NCBI RefSeq assembly: GCF_009753675.1
Contig: NZ_WQLV01000001.1
Span: 372,001 to 436,000, forward strand
Source of the DNA: Parasedimentitalea huanghaiensis
Lineage (GTDB): Bacteria > Pseudomonadota > Alphaproteobacteria > Rhodobacterales > Rhodobacteraceae
Direction: 5' to 3'
Length of the DNA: 64,000 nucleotides
Shown here piece by piece: positions 25,785 to 35,259 of the stretch; within the stretch, counting starts at the first letter, position 1; the number at the start of each line of letters is the position of its first letter. The notes under the pieces were generated by a model. That model searched no databases and was not told where the DNA came from. It saw only the letters and a program-made list of their open reading frames with translations. Position numbers and translations under genes: made by a program.

Positions 25785-26781
25785 AGACCGACGATCCGTT
25801 ATTCGCCTGACTCTTGGAACCACAGGGGTGTTTACACTCGGATTGGGTCTGGGCTGGCCATTAGCATCTATTGGGGCGGTTTTCACCGCGCTCTTTTTGC
25901 AGGCGCCGGTCGGGTTGACGTTAAAAGCATCAGGAAGTTTGTTTGCTTTTGCCCTTATCGTGATGATGTTCTCTTGGATATTATCGTCAATTTTGATGCC
26001 CTATCAAATTGTCTTTCTTGCAACGGTCTGCATTGCGATCGTCGCATCATTTGCTTGGTCCCTCTCAGGTGCGGGGCTGTTACCTGGTGTTCTTGCGCTG
26101 ATGGCCGCCATGATGGTTCCAAACCTTGTCCTGCAATCGAAAGACTTAGCACTTGTTCTTGCCGGCTGGGTTCCTGTAAATCTTTTGATTGCTGGGTTCA
26201 CATCAGGATTGATGTTCACTCTTCTGCCCGTGAAACCACCAACCGCAACGAAGAAAGCCCAACAAGCAGCACCTGAATTCGACAAAGGACGGCGAATGTT
26301 AAGAATGTCCTTGGTGACCGTTCCATTTGCACTTGTCTTCTTTGTTTCAGGCGGCACTGCCCTTTTGGTCTTGTTTTTTGTGGCTCTGCTTAGTCAGCAG
26401 CTGGCTGCTATGCCTGCAGCTGGAAAGAGTGTTGCGAAAGCCATGTTAACGGCTAACGTCTTGGGCGCTGGCGTCGCAATTGTGTGTTATGAGATCAATG
26501 TTCTAGCTCCTAGTATCGTAACCCCTGCTCTTCTTTGCTTTCTGTTCTGCCTGTCGCTAGGCACTTTGGGCAAATCCAGCAACAGTCTCGCCCCCGCAGC
26601 GGGCTCGGCGATTACCACAGCATTGATAATTTATGGCGGTTCAATCGCGCCTTTTGCAGACGAAGCAGACGTCAAAAGCGTGACACGGGTCCTACAAATT
26701 GCAAGCGCCGCAATCTTTGTCATTCTGGCCTATGTCGTGGTGGATGAGTTTTGGCCTGAAAAAGAACAACAAAAGGCATAG
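25774..26781 (+). CDS. DUF2955 membrane protein (FUSC/AaeB-like)
   Basis: A 335-residue polytopic membrane protein with two halves of about five TMs each, separated by a charged cytoplasmic loop (KPPTATKKAQQAAPEFDKGRRML, broken here only for description). I start it at MLTEDRRSVIRL, 25774, inside the end of the HlyD gene. The arrangement TGVFTLGLGLGWPLASIGAVFTALF resembles FUSC/aromatic-acid exporter domains. With the HlyD adaptor it likely forms a two-component efflux unit. The substrate is unknown. Confidence 0.75.
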   Translation: MLTEDRRSVIRLTLGTTGVFTLGLGLGWPLASIGAVFTALFLQAPVGLTLKASGSLFAFALIVMMFSWILSSILMPYQIVFLATVCIAIVASFAWSLSGAGLLPGVLALMAAMMVPNLVLQSKDLALVLAGWVPVNLLIAGFTSGLMFTLLPVKPPTATKKAQQAAPEFDKGRRMLRMSLVTVPFALVFFVSGGTALLVLFFVALLSQQLAAMPAAGKSVAKAMLTANVLGAGVAIVCYEINVLAPSIVTPALLCFLFCLSLGTLGKSSNSLAPAAGSAITTALIIYGGSIAPFADEADVKSVTRVLQIASAAIFVILAYVVVDEFWPEKEQQKA

Positions 26782-26860
26782 TTTTAGTAAAGCACCCCCT
26801 GCTCGGACATCAGCTTGGAGTGCGTGTAACGATGCTGGAGACAAGTCGTTTTAACCCGCG

Positions 26861-28606
26861 CTAGCTGGCTGTTCCCCCTTTTAGTTCGCTGTATGCATCG
26901 TATTGGGACAAGTAAATTTCACCTGTCAGTTTGGTCAAAAAATGACCACACTTCAAACGATCCATGACCGGCCCCTTCACCTCTGATAGATGCAACAAGA
27001 CACCTAGGTCGTTTAGTCGTTGGTTGATTGTCTCCAAAGACTCTAAGGCGCTGAGATCAATGTCGTTAACGGCAGAACACATCAGCACAACATGCTCCAA
27101 TGAATCGCGATCCATGTGTACCCGCTCTAGCACTAAATCTTCCATTCTGCGTGCGTTAGCAAAATAGAGGCTTTCATCGATCCGAAGAGTCACCAAACGA
27201 GGGTCAGTTAAGACGTTGTGACGATAGATGTTACGAAAATGCTGTGAACCGGGTACCAAACCGACTTCGGCTACATGTGGGCGTGATGTCTTCCAGATGA
27301 ATAATAGCAACGAAATCAATACGCCAGCGGCCACTCCTGCTTCCACTCCAACCAGAAGTGTCAGAAGCATCGTCGTGGCCACTGCTGCAAAATCGGCTTT
27401 AGAATAACGCCAGGCCGTTTTTAGAATTGAGAAATCTACCAGCGACAATACGGCAACGATGATTGTCGCAGCTAAAGTAGCCTTAGGGAGAAAGTATAGC
27501 AGCGGCGTCAAGTAGACCGCTGCAAACAGCAGTCCAATGGCCGTATATGCCCCGGCTGCCGGAGTTTGCGCGCCAGCATCATAGTTCACAACAGAGCGAG
27601 AGAAGCCACCGGTGACTGGAAAGCCCCCCGATAGTCCAGATGCCAAATTCGAAGCGCCAAGCGCGGTCAATTCCTGATTTGGATCTATGCGGTGTTGACG
27701 CTTAGCGGCCAGAGTTTGCGCTACCGAAACACTTTCAACGAAACCAATGATTGAAATCAGCGCAGCCGGCCCAATTAAAGCAGACAACACGGACCAGTCT
27801 GTCAAGGGGACACTAAATGGTGGCAAACCTGTAGGAACCACACCGACAACACCGACCCCTAATTCTGGTAGGTCTAAACCCCAGGACAGCAAAACTGTAC
27901 CAACAATCGCAAACACGGGTCCAACCCGCGCAATAGTTCCCGCTAACCCTATCGGCATATCTAGTCGCTCCTGAAGAACGCTCGCTAGGCTCTGACGCAT
28001 CCAAACCAATGATGTGAGCGCAAAGGCAGCAATCATCATCGTAGAAAGATTGATATCACCAACATTGGACCAAAGCGTTTCGATAATTTCAGGTAAATTG
28101 TGACCACTAGAAGAGACTCCAATTAGGTGTTTAACTTGCCCTACCGCGATCAACAAACCCGACGCTGTGATAAATCCGGCGATCACAGGGTGTGACAGAA
28201 AGTTCGCCACCACACCTAGCCGAAGAAGTCCCATACCGAGTAACATTATCCCGCTCAAAAGTGCTAGCATGCCAGCAGCCGCAATATAGTCAGTAATGCT
28301 ACTAATCCCCAACGGTGCCAACGCAGACGCTGTCATTAGCGACACAACTGCGACAGGTCCCACTGCCAACGCCCGTGAAGTACCAAATAGTGTGTAGGCA
28401 ACCAGTGGTAGAATTGACGCATAGATCCCCACCTGTGCTGGCAAGCCTGCTAACAGAGCATAAGCCAACGACTGAGGGATTAGCATGATCGTGACGATGC
28501 CTGCTGCCGTCAAGTCTCCCGCTAGCTCACTCTTACTATATCGCTGCCCCCAATCGAAGATTGGTAGATGTTGCTTCACGCATAGGATCCGATTGATAGA
28601 TTTCAC
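26861..28606 (-). CDS. SulP-family anion transporter with STAS domain
   Basis: A 581-residue SLC26/SulP protein. The membrane domain (about 20-425) shows AGIVTIMLIPQSLAYALLAG, the central PVTGGFSRSVVNYDAGAQTP signature, and LTALGASNLASGLSGGF. A C-terminal STAS domain follows (about 450-560, ending near LLHLSEVKGPVMDRLK). Substrates in the family are sulfate, bicarbonate or other anions; nothing in the sequence decides between them. It is a single gene, convergent with the efflux operon. Confidence 0.92.
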   Translation of the reverse strand: MKSINRILCVKQHLPIFDWGQRYSKSELAGDLTAAGIVTIMLIPQSLAYALLAGLPAQVGIYASILPLVAYTLFGTSRALAVGPVAVVSLMTASALAPLGISSITDYIAAAGMLALLSGIMLLGMGLLRLGVVANFLSHPVIAGFITASGLLIAVGQVKHLIGVSSSGHNLPEIIETLWSNVGDINLSTMMIAAFALTSLVWMRQSLASVLQERLDMPIGLAGTIARVGPVFAIVGTVLLSWGLDLPELGVGVVGVVPTGLPPFSVPLTDWSVLSALIGPAALISIIGFVESVSVAQTLAAKRQHRIDPNQELTALGASNLASGLSGGFPVTGGFSRSVVNYDAGAQTPAAGAYTAIGLLFAAVYLTPLLYFLPKATLAATIIVAVLSLVDFSILKTAWRYSKADFAAVATTMLLTLLVGVEAGVAAGVLISLLLFIWKTSRPHVAEVGLVPGSQHFRNIYRHNVLTDPRLVTLRIDESLYFANARRMEDLVLERVHMDRDSLEHVVLMCSAVNDIDLSALESLETINQRLNDLGVLLHLSEVKGPVMDRLKCGHFLTKLTGEIYLSQYDAYSELKGGTAS

Positions 28607-29389
28607 TGCACGCCTCTCTGGCCTAGTAGCCAGTTACTACAACACACCGACATATACAAAAAATCATATATGTACAAATGAGAGGAAAAGAAAGCCATTT
28701 TTGATCTTTCTATTCTACGATACTCTCAGCTAAGCCGAGAATCGATTGCAGACGTTTGCTCACTTTGACAACTCAGCTCCCCCATCTCCACACCGCCAAA
28801 AATGCAATAGTTTCAAGAAAAAAAAGCCCGTTCAGCCGCAAAAAGCGCAAAGAAAAGATCGCCTGCGTTAACCACAAAATCGTTAATAGCGAAAACCTTA
28901 GCCATCAAGAATTTGCAAATTTGTCATTATCATGCTCTGGAAACCCACGGATATGAGGAGATGCAATAATCAACCACACCAGAAGGAGAAAACAAAAATA
29001 TACCTGCAAAAAAGCAAAGGTTTTTCTTCGAAATTGGACAAAGTACACGCCATTACTATTCCGCTCGCTGCAACCGCTGCCATGTGAATAAGGAGCAATC
29101 TCCTAAAAATGACAAAGTCCAACGTGTAGGACCCCGTAATCTTTGCAGTTGCGATATCCCTTCTGACGACGACCCCTGAGTGCCAATTTTCTTAGTTTTG
29201 CTTTGCACAAATACCTGAGCCTACAAGGGGTGCGTTTTTGCAAAGCAGATTTTCAAGAATACAGCTACACACAAACCGTTAACTCGAAAGAAGCACGCTG
29301 ACCGCATATCTCTCAATACGCTCAATGTGCGTTCAACGGCCGCACTTCAATCCACTAGGAAGAGGAAACACGGCCGCAAACTCAGCAAA
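28607..29389. other. Gene-free AT-rich intergenic region, 783 bases
   Basis: This is the longest stretch without a convincing gene. It is A-rich (several A7-A8 tracts around 28820-28860 and 28990-29030) and all frames are broken into short pieces without good ribosome binding sites. GGAG-like motifs at 28954 and 28983 precede no ORF worth calling. It probably holds the SulP promoter near 28610-28720. It may contain decayed or transferred sequence. Confidence 0.5.
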
Positions 29390-30613
29390 TTAGAAAAATG
29401 CCTGAAGACCAGTTTGGGCACGTCCCAAAATCAGCGCATGGACATCATGAGTGCCTTCATAAGTATTCACTGTCTCCAAGTTCATCATGTGACGGATCAC
29501 ATCAAACTCAAGTGAAATCCCGTTTCCACCGTGCATGTCGCGGGCATGACGAGCTATGTCCAGTGCTTTTCCACAGTTGTTACGTTTGATGATAGAGATC
29601 ATCTCTGGGGCGGCTTTTGCTTGGTCCATCAAACGTCCTACCTGCAGGGAGGCCTGCAACCCTAAGGCGATTTCGGTTTGCATATTTGCCAGCTTCAACT
29701 GGAACAATTGGGTTTGTGCCAGCGGGCGGTTAAACTGATGGCGGTCTAGACCATACTGGCGCGCTGAGTGCCAGCAGGCTTCGGCCGCCCCCATTGCACC
29801 CCAACTGATTCCGTAACGTGCACGGTTCAAGCAGCCAAATGGGCCTTTCAATCCCTGGACATGGGGAAGCAGGGCGTCATCACCAACTTCCACACCATCT
29901 AAAACAATCTCTCCGGTGATCGATGCGCGCAGTGACATTTTGTTTTCGATCTTTGGCGCAGTCAGCCCCTCGAGACCCTTCTCGAGGATAAAGCCTCGAA
30001 TTTTACCACCATGTGCTTCGGATTTTGCCCAAACAACAAAAACATCCGCGATTGGCGCATTTGAGATCCACATTTTGGATCCAGTCAACTTGTATCCATT
30101 TGCGGTTTTTTCAGCGCGCGTTTTCATCCCTGCGGGGTCAGAACCTGCATCCGGTTCAGTCAATCCGAAACATCCGATATACTCACCTGAGGCAAGCTTT
30201 GGCAGGTACTTCTGACGTTGTTCCTCACTGCCGTAAGCATAGACAGGGTACATTACAAGCGAGCTTTGTACCGACATCATCGACCGGTAGCCAGAATCTA
30301 CACGCTCGACTTCACGGGCAACCAAGCCATATGCAACATATCCTCCCCCTAGCCCACCATATTCTTCTGGGATAGTAGTTCCGAGCAGGCCCATTTCGCC
30401 CATCTCACGGAAAATTTCTGGATCACACACTTCGTTGGCGTAGGCACTTGTCACCCGCGGCTGTAGCTTGTCCTGAGCATATGCTTTGGCGGACATAGCA
30501 ATCATCCGCTCATCCTCTGTCAACTGATCGTCCAGGCGCAGTGGATCGGCCCAATCAAAGCTAGTCAGGTCTGGCGCATCTTTGGCTCGGAGGGAGGGTT
30601 TGGTATCAGTCAT
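29390..30613 (-). CDS. gcdH: Glutaryl-CoA dehydrogenase
   Basis: A 407-residue flavoprotein of the acyl-CoA dehydrogenase family that converts glutaryl-CoA to crotonyl-CoA plus CO2 in lysine and tryptophan breakdown. Key motifs are [16 protein letters not shown] and [18 protein letters not shown] (FAD site), and the C-terminal [20 protein letters not shown] with the catalytic base Glu386. The combination of this Glu position with [13 protein letters not shown] is specific for the glutaryl-CoA branch. It is divergent from a LysR-type regulator across 102 bases, a standard arrangement for gcdH. Confidence 0.93.
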   Translation of the reverse strand: MTDTKPSLRAKDAPDLTSFDWADPLRLDDQLTEDERMIAMSAKAYAQDKLQPRVTSAYANEVCDPEIFREMGEMGLLGTTIPEEYGGLGGGYVAYGLVAREVERVDSGYRSMMSVQSSLVMYPVYAYGSEEQRQKYLPKLASGEYIGCFGLTEPDAGSDPAGMKTRAEKTANGYKLTGSKMWISNAPIADVFVVWAKSEAHGGKIRGFILEKGLEGLTAPKIENKMSLRASITGEIVLDGVEVGDDALLPHVQGLKGPFGCLNRARYGISWGAMGAAEACWHSARQYGLDRHQFNRPLAQTQLFQLKLANMQTEIALGLQASLQVGRLMDQAKAAPEMISIIKRNNCGKALDIARHARDMHGGNGISLEFDVIRHMMNLETVNTYEGTHDVHALILGRAQTGLQAFF

Positions 30614-30698
30614 TATGCTATTCCTTGCTCACAGCTGAATTTGAGCGGACCCTAACCGCAGGTTAATGGAAAAAACAGCGAGACTTCCACATCAAGAT

Positions 30699-30713
30699 AT
30701 GACTATTAATCAT
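30699..30713. promoter_or_regulatory. Possible LysR operator between gcdH and its regulator
   Basis: ATGA-N7-TCAT (30699-30713) contains the T-N11-A dyad expected of LysR sites and lies directly before the regulator ATG at 30716, in the shared promoter region. It is short, so support is weak. Confidence 0.35.
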
Positions 30714-30715
30714 AC

Positions 30716-31627
30716 ATGATAGCACCTCGACGTTTCCTACCCTCTATCTCTTCTTTGCGCGCTCTTGAGGCACTTGATCGCCTAGGCTCAGCTTCAGCGG
30801 TTGCAGAGGAATTATCGCTTACCCAAAGTGCGATCAGCCGACAACTACAGGCCCTTGAACGTCAGCTGGGAATTGATCTGATTGTGCGTGACAAAAAGCG
30901 CCTAACCTTGACAACCGAAGCTAAGGAATATGCGTCAGAAGTCCGCCAAGCACTTAATCAGATTGCCCAATCTACGCTTCGATTACAAACATCCCCCTTG
31001 GTTGGGACCCTCAGCTTGGCAATTCTTCCTGCCTTTGGAATGCGATGGTTGATGCCGCGATTGCCCAATTTTTCGCGATTACATCCAGAAGTTACGATCA
31101 ACATGGCTACGCGCCTCGAACAGTTTAACTTTGCTGGTGAACCCTTTGATGCTGCAATACACTATGGTCACGCAGATTGGCCTGGAACGCAGTCTTTGTT
31201 GCTAAAAAACGAACGTTTGATACCCGTCTGTGCTGCATCGTTGATTGAAAAAAAACAGATTACTGCACCATCAGATATTTTAGACCTTCCGCTACTACAC
31301 ATTCAAACCCGCCCCCTGGCTTGGGCACATTGGTTCGAAAGTCAGGGGGAACTGAAACTACCACCTCTTTCGGGCACCATGTATGATCAATTTGCAACCA
31401 TTATTCAGGCCGCACTGCACGGTCTAGGTGTTGCCCTATTGCCCGACTATCTGGTCGAGCAAGATCTCGCATCCGGCCGCTTGCGAGCGCTACATCCTTT
31501 CCCGGTTGAAACAAGCGGTGCTTACTATCTAGTTTGGCCAGAAACAAAATCGCGACATGCGGCATTGCACAAATTTAGAGATTGGCTGGCAACGCAGTCC
31601 CAACCCGAAGACCCACTGCCCCGCTGA
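30716..31627 (+). CDS. LysR-family regulator, probably of gcdH
   Basis: A 303-residue LysR protein. The N-terminal winged HTH (about 10-68) has SSLRALEALDRLGSASAVAEELSLTQSAISRQLQALERQLG; the effector domain follows, ending with an alpha/beta fold pattern typical of the GcvA/AmpR subgroup (LQTSPLVGTLSLAILPAFGMRW). It is transcribed away from gcdH from a common 102-base region, so it most likely regulates glutaryl-CoA or lysine breakdown. The effector is unknown; the family commonly senses a pathway intermediate. Confidence 0.88.
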   Translation: MIAPRRFLPSISSLRALEALDRLGSASAVAEELSLTQSAISRQLQALERQLGIDLIVRDKKRLTLTTEAKEYASEVRQALNQIAQSTLRLQTSPLVGTLSLAILPAFGMRWLMPRLPNFSRLHPEVTINMATRLEQFNFAGEPFDAAIHYGHADWPGTQSLLLKNERLIPVCAASLIEKKQITAPSDILDLPLLHIQTRPLAWAHWFESQGELKLPPLSGTMYDQFATIIQAALHGLGVALLPDYLVEQDLASGRLRALHPFPVETSGAYYLVWPETKSRHAALHKFRDWLATQSQPEDPLPR

Positions 31628-31692
31628 TCTTGAAAAGCGGAACAACGAGTTTCCAAAAACTTAATCGCTATGCGAGATTTTATAGTTTTTGA

Positions 31693-32382
31693 TCAACCAA
31701 GTGCATAACCTGCGCCACGTACGGTGCGCAATGGATCATCACCACCAAATTGGCTCAGAGCCTTACGCAACCGCCCAATGTGTACGTCTACAGTTCTCGT
31801 ATCCACGTATATATCTCGCCCCCAAACCCGATCTAACAATTGTTCTCGGCTCCAGACACGTCCTGGTTTTTCCATAAATGTGGAGAGAAGCCGAAATTCT
31901 GTTGGGCCCAGTTTAAGTGGCTGATTGTCGCGGCTAACCCGGTGAGTTTCAGAATCTAGAATGATATCAGCGTATTCCAACTTGACCCCAACGGATGAAG
32001 GTCGAACCCGACGCAACTGGGTGCGCACCCTGGCCATCAGTTCAATTACAGAGTACGGCTTTACCACGTAGTCATCAGCGCCAGTTTCTAAGCCACGAAC
32101 CTTGTCGATCTCTTCGGATCGTGCTGACAACATAATCACCGGAATATTGCGGGTTTCAGCGCGTGATTTCAGACGTCGGCAAACCTCGATTCCACTAAGA
32201 TTTGGCATCATCCAATCCAAAACGATAATGTCTGGGTTTTCTTCCTTTACCAACAACAGTGCCTTTTCACCGTCTTCGGCCGTTAGGACACGAAATCCAT
32301 CCGCTTCCAAATTGTAACCAAGCACTTCTCGTTGTGCCATTTCATCTTCGACAACAAGGACAGTAGGCTGATCTACGGACAT
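31693..32382 (-). CDS. phoB: Phosphate regulon response regulator PhoB
   Basis: A 229-residue OmpR/PhoB-type regulator. The receiver domain has the acidic pocket VVEDE, the phosphorylated Asp56 in IIVLDWMMP, Thr/Ser-type switch IPVIMLSAR and Lys in VVKPYS. The C-terminal winged helix (about 128-226) has LGPTEFRLLSTFMEKPGRVWSREQLLDRVWG, the PhoB recognition helix region. It activates genes with Pho boxes such as the one in front of pstS in this window. It follows phoU by 3 bases. Confidence 0.97.
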   Translation of the reverse strand: MSVDQPTVLVVEDEMAQREVLGYNLEADGFRVLTAEDGEKALLLVKEENPDIIVLDWMMPNLSGIEVCRRLKSRAETRNIPVIMLSARSEEIDKVRGLETGADDYVVKPYSVIELMARVRTQLRRVRPSSVGVKLEYADIILDSETHRVSRDNQPLKLGPTEFRLLSTFMEKPGRVWSREQLLDRVWGRDIYVDTRTVDVHIGRLRKALSQFGGDDPLRTVRGAGYALG

Positions 32383-32385
32383 AAT

Positions 32386-33096
32386 TTAGGCCTCCTGAAC
32401 TGCAGTCGAAGTCGTATCGGCTTTTGATCGGCCCTCTTCGGGACGCTCACCGGTGACCAGATAGATCACTTGTTCAGCAATTGATGTTACGTGGTCGCCC
32501 ATACGTTCTGTGTTTTTTGCTATGAAATGCAGATGCATACATGGCGTAATGTTGCGAGGATCTTCCATCATAAAAGTCAGGAATTCGCGAAACAACGCAT
32601 TGTACATCTGATCGACATCTAGGTCGCGTGCAATCACATCTGTCGCCAACTCTACATCACGCTGAATATATGCGTCCAATGCATCTTTCAGCATTCTCTC
32701 AACTTCACGCGCCATCCGGCGCAGAGCTGCAGTGCTATCACTGACAGCAGGTCCTTGCGCCAAAACGACTGTCCGTTTCGCCATATTCTTTGCATAGTCT
32801 CCGATGCGTTCTAAGTTCGCCGAAATTTTCATAACTGACAGAACCAATCGTAAATCACTGGCCGCAGGTGAACGCAGCGCAATGAGGCGTGCAGCCTCTT
32901 CATTGATTTGCTCTTCGAGCATATCAATGACTTTGTCGCCTGCACGAACCTGCAATGCCAATTCTTCGTCACGGGTTTCAAGCGCCCGTGCTGCCTCGAC
33001 AATTGCGGCCTCTACCAAGCCACCCATTTTCATAATCCGGGCCTGAATTGCCTCAAGATCACGATCAAAAGCGGATGCGATATGTTGCTCTTCCAT
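32386..33096 (-). CDS. phoU: Phosphate-specific transport accessory protein PhoU
   Basis: A 236-residue helical protein with the two-fold PhoU repeat. Each half has a metal-binding region of the E(D)xxxD type (RIGDYAKNMAKRTV, RMGDHVTSIAEQVIYLV). PhoU links PstB to PhoR and turns the Pho response off when phosphate is plentiful. I start it at the ATG at 33096 (MEEQHIASAFDRDL) with AGAGGAA upstream; an upstream extension reads through the end of pstB. It sits in the order pstB-phoU-phoB. Confidence 0.96.
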   Translation of the reverse strand: MEEQHIASAFDRDLEAIQARIMKMGGLVEAAIVEAARALETRDEELALQVRAGDKVIDMLEEQINEEAARLIALRSPAASDLRLVLSVMKISANLERIGDYAKNMAKRTVVLAQGPAVSDSTAALRRMAREVERMLKDALDAYIQRDVELATDVIARDLDVDQMYNALFREFLTFMMEDPRNITPCMHLHFIAKNTERMGDHVTSIAEQVIYLVTGERPEEGRSKADTTSTAVQEA

Positions 33097-33112
33097 GTCT
33101 AGTTCCTCTGGG

Positions 33113-33910
33113 TCAGCCAATACGGCCTGTAATGTAACTTTCGGTTCGCGGATCGTTGGGATTGGTGAAGATCTGACCTGTTTCCCCAAATTCCACTAAG
33201 CTACCTAGGTGAAAGAACGCTGTTTTTTGGCTTACGCGCGCGGCTTGTTGCATCGAATGCGTAACAATCACCACAGAAAACCGCTGGCGAAGTTCGTCGA
33301 TCAATTCCTCAACCTGCGCCGTCGCAATCGGATCAAGCGCAGAGCAGGGTTCATCCATGAGCAGCACTTCGGGTTCAGTTGCAACGGCGCGGGCAATGCA
33401 CAGTCGTTGCTGTTGACCACCAGACAGGCCCGTTCCAGGAGCATTCAATCGGTCTTTGACTTCCTCCCAAATTGCAGCCCTTCGAAGCGCCTTTTCCACA
33501 ATCTCGTCAAGTTCGCTTTTGCCACGCGCCAAGCCGTGAATTTTTGGACCATAAGCCACGTTATCATAGATAGATTTAGGGAATGGGTTTGGCTTTTGGA
33601 AAACCATTCCGACCTTGGCGCGCAGCTGTACCACATCTACACGTTTGTCGTAGATATCTTCTCCGTCTAGAAGGATTTTCCCTTTAATTGAACAGGTTTG
33701 GATGGTGTCATTCATTCTGTTCAAGCAGCGCAGAAAAGTCGATTTCCCGCAGCCAGATGGGCCGATAAAGGCCGTTACCGTCTTGTCCTCAATTGATACA
33801 TTCACATCCTTAATGGCATGGGTTTCTCCGTAATGAACTTGCACATTACTTGCCGCGATTTTGATATCTTTCGTATCCACGTTGCGCTCCGTTAGCGTCA
33901 TGTCATTCAT
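33113..33910 (-). CDS. pstB: Phosphate ABC transporter ATPase
   Basis: The 265-residue ATPase energises high-affinity phosphate uptake. Walker A is GPSGCGKST (50-58), the Q loop is [18 protein letters not shown] (diagnostic for PstB), the signature LSGGQQQRL, Walker [14 protein letters not shown], and the switch [12 protein letters not shown]. It follows pstA by 11 bases and precedes phoU by 16. Confidence 0.98.
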   Translation of the reverse strand: MNDMTLTERNVDTKDIKIAASNVQVHYGETHAIKDVNVSIEDKTVTAFIGPSGCGKSTFLRCLNRMNDTIQTCSIKGKILLDGEDIYDKRVDVVQLRAKVGMVFQKPNPFPKSIYDNVAYGPKIHGLARGKSELDEIVEKALRRAAIWEEVKDRLNAPGTGLSGGQQQRLCIARAVATEPEVLLMDEPCSALDPIATAQVEELIDELRQRFSVVIVTHSMQQAARVSQKTAFFHLGSLVEFGETGQIFTNPNDPRTESYITGRIG

Positions 33911-33921
33911 AACCTTTGCCC

Positions 33922-35259
33922 CTACCAGCGACGTTCAAAGCGGCGGCGCAAGATAACGGCCACCAAGTTCATAGAGACCAAAAACAACAGCAACAGGATA
34001 ATACCACCCCATGCCCGTTCATAGAACGCCGGATCGGCGCGCTTGGCCCATTCGTAAATTTGCGCCGGCATAGCCGAATTTGGCGACAACAGCCCAGAGG
34101 CGATACTGTCCGGCGCGTTTGAAGCAACAAAACCAACCATACCGATCAAAAGCAGCGGTGCGGTTTCTCCCAGCGCCTGTGCCAGACCGATAATTGTACC
34201 AGTTAATATTCCAGGCGCGGCGAGCGGCAGAACGTGGTGAAACACCGTTTGCATGGGAGAGGCTCCCACCCCTAGTGCCGCATCCCGAATACTGGGTGGG
34301 ACTGCACTTAATGCCGCGCGCGTCGAGATTATAATTGTCGGTAGTGTCATAAGGGTTAGCACCAGCCCGCCGACCAAAGGAGCTGACATTGGCAAATGCA
34401 TGTAGTTGATAAAAACGGCCAAACCCAAAATGCCAAATACGATCGATGGGACTGCAGCCAGGTTAGAGATGTTCACCTCAATGACATCAGTGACCCAGTT
34501 CTTGGGTGCAAATTCCTCGAGGTAAATTGAGGCTCCAACTCCGATTGGCAAAGCAAGGGCCAAAACAACCAACACCATAGAAAGGGAGCCCAATATGGAC
34601 ACGCCCATACCAGCAGCTTCGGGCCGTTGATCCGAAGCATCTGCGCCGACAATAAAGTCGATATTGAAGGTTTTTTCGATAAGTCCGGCGTCTATCAGTG
34701 AATCAACCAAATCAAGTTGTTCTGGAGTTATATTCTTGTCGTTTTCGATACTAGAACGGCTAACTCGACCTTTCAGATATCCGTCGACACGGCTTGAGGC
34801 GAGAAAACGAAATTGGACAGTGTCTCCAATCCGACCTGGGTTGGCGATGACATAGTCCCGCAATTGTGCAGCTGCGCCTTTTGACAAAATTCCTGCCATC
34901 TGCTTGGCCTTTAGCCCGGTCACAACCCCCAGTTCTTCGACGGTGTCCGTGATAGATGCTTTGATGAGTGGGGCGTACCCAAAGGTTGAAACTTTTTTGA
35001 TGTCAGTCAGATTTCGATTGCCCTTTTTGTCTAACTTCTTCTCCAAGAGTTCCACTTGCAAGGTGATAAACGTCTGCTGATATGCACCTAATCCTTTGCT
35101 GATAATTGTGGTCAGCAATACCATTAGCATAAGCAGACTGATCGCAATGGCGGCGATTCCGTATAGCTTGAACCGGGTTTCTGCAGCGTTTCGCCTTTTG
35201 GTCCTCGTGCTTTGCAACAGCAATGAACCACCAGAATGTCTGTCTAAAGAAGTTTTCAT
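33922..35259 (-). CDS. pstA: Phosphate ABC transporter permease PstA
   Basis: The 445-residue permease pairs with PstC. After TM1 (about 30-50) there is a large non-membrane insertion of roughly 150 residues ([19 protein letters not shown] through [10 protein letters not shown]), then the usual TM bundle with the EAA-type loop ([23 protein letters not shown]). E. coli PstA is about 296 residues, so this is a long form, as often seen in alphaproteobacteria. It overlaps pstC by one base. Confidence 0.95.
   Translation of the reverse strand: MKTSLDRHSGGSLLLQSTRTKRRNAAETRFKLYGIAAIAISLLMLMVLLTTIISKGLGAYQQTFITLQVELLEKKLDKKGNRNLTDIKKVSTFGYAPLIKASITDTVEELGVVTGLKAKQMAGILSKGAAAQLRDYVIANPGRIGDTVQFRFLASSRVDGYLKGRVSRSSIENDKNITPEQLDLVDSLIDAGLIEKTFNIDFIVGADASDQRPEAAGMGVSILGSLSMVLVVLALALPIGVGASIYLEEFAPKNWVTDVIEVNISNLAAVPSIVFGILGLAVFINYMHLPMSAPLVGGLVLTLMTLPTIIISTRAALSAVPPSIRDAALGVGASPMQTVFHHVLPLAAPGILTGTIIGLAQALGETAPLLLIGMVGFVASNAPDSIASGLLSPNSAMPAQIYEWAKRADPAFYERAWGGIILLLLFLVSMNLVAVILRRRFERRW

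Noticed and set aside
28756-28956. 66-codon frame in the AT-rich gap
   Set aside because: Lys/Ser-rich low complexity, no ribosome binding site.
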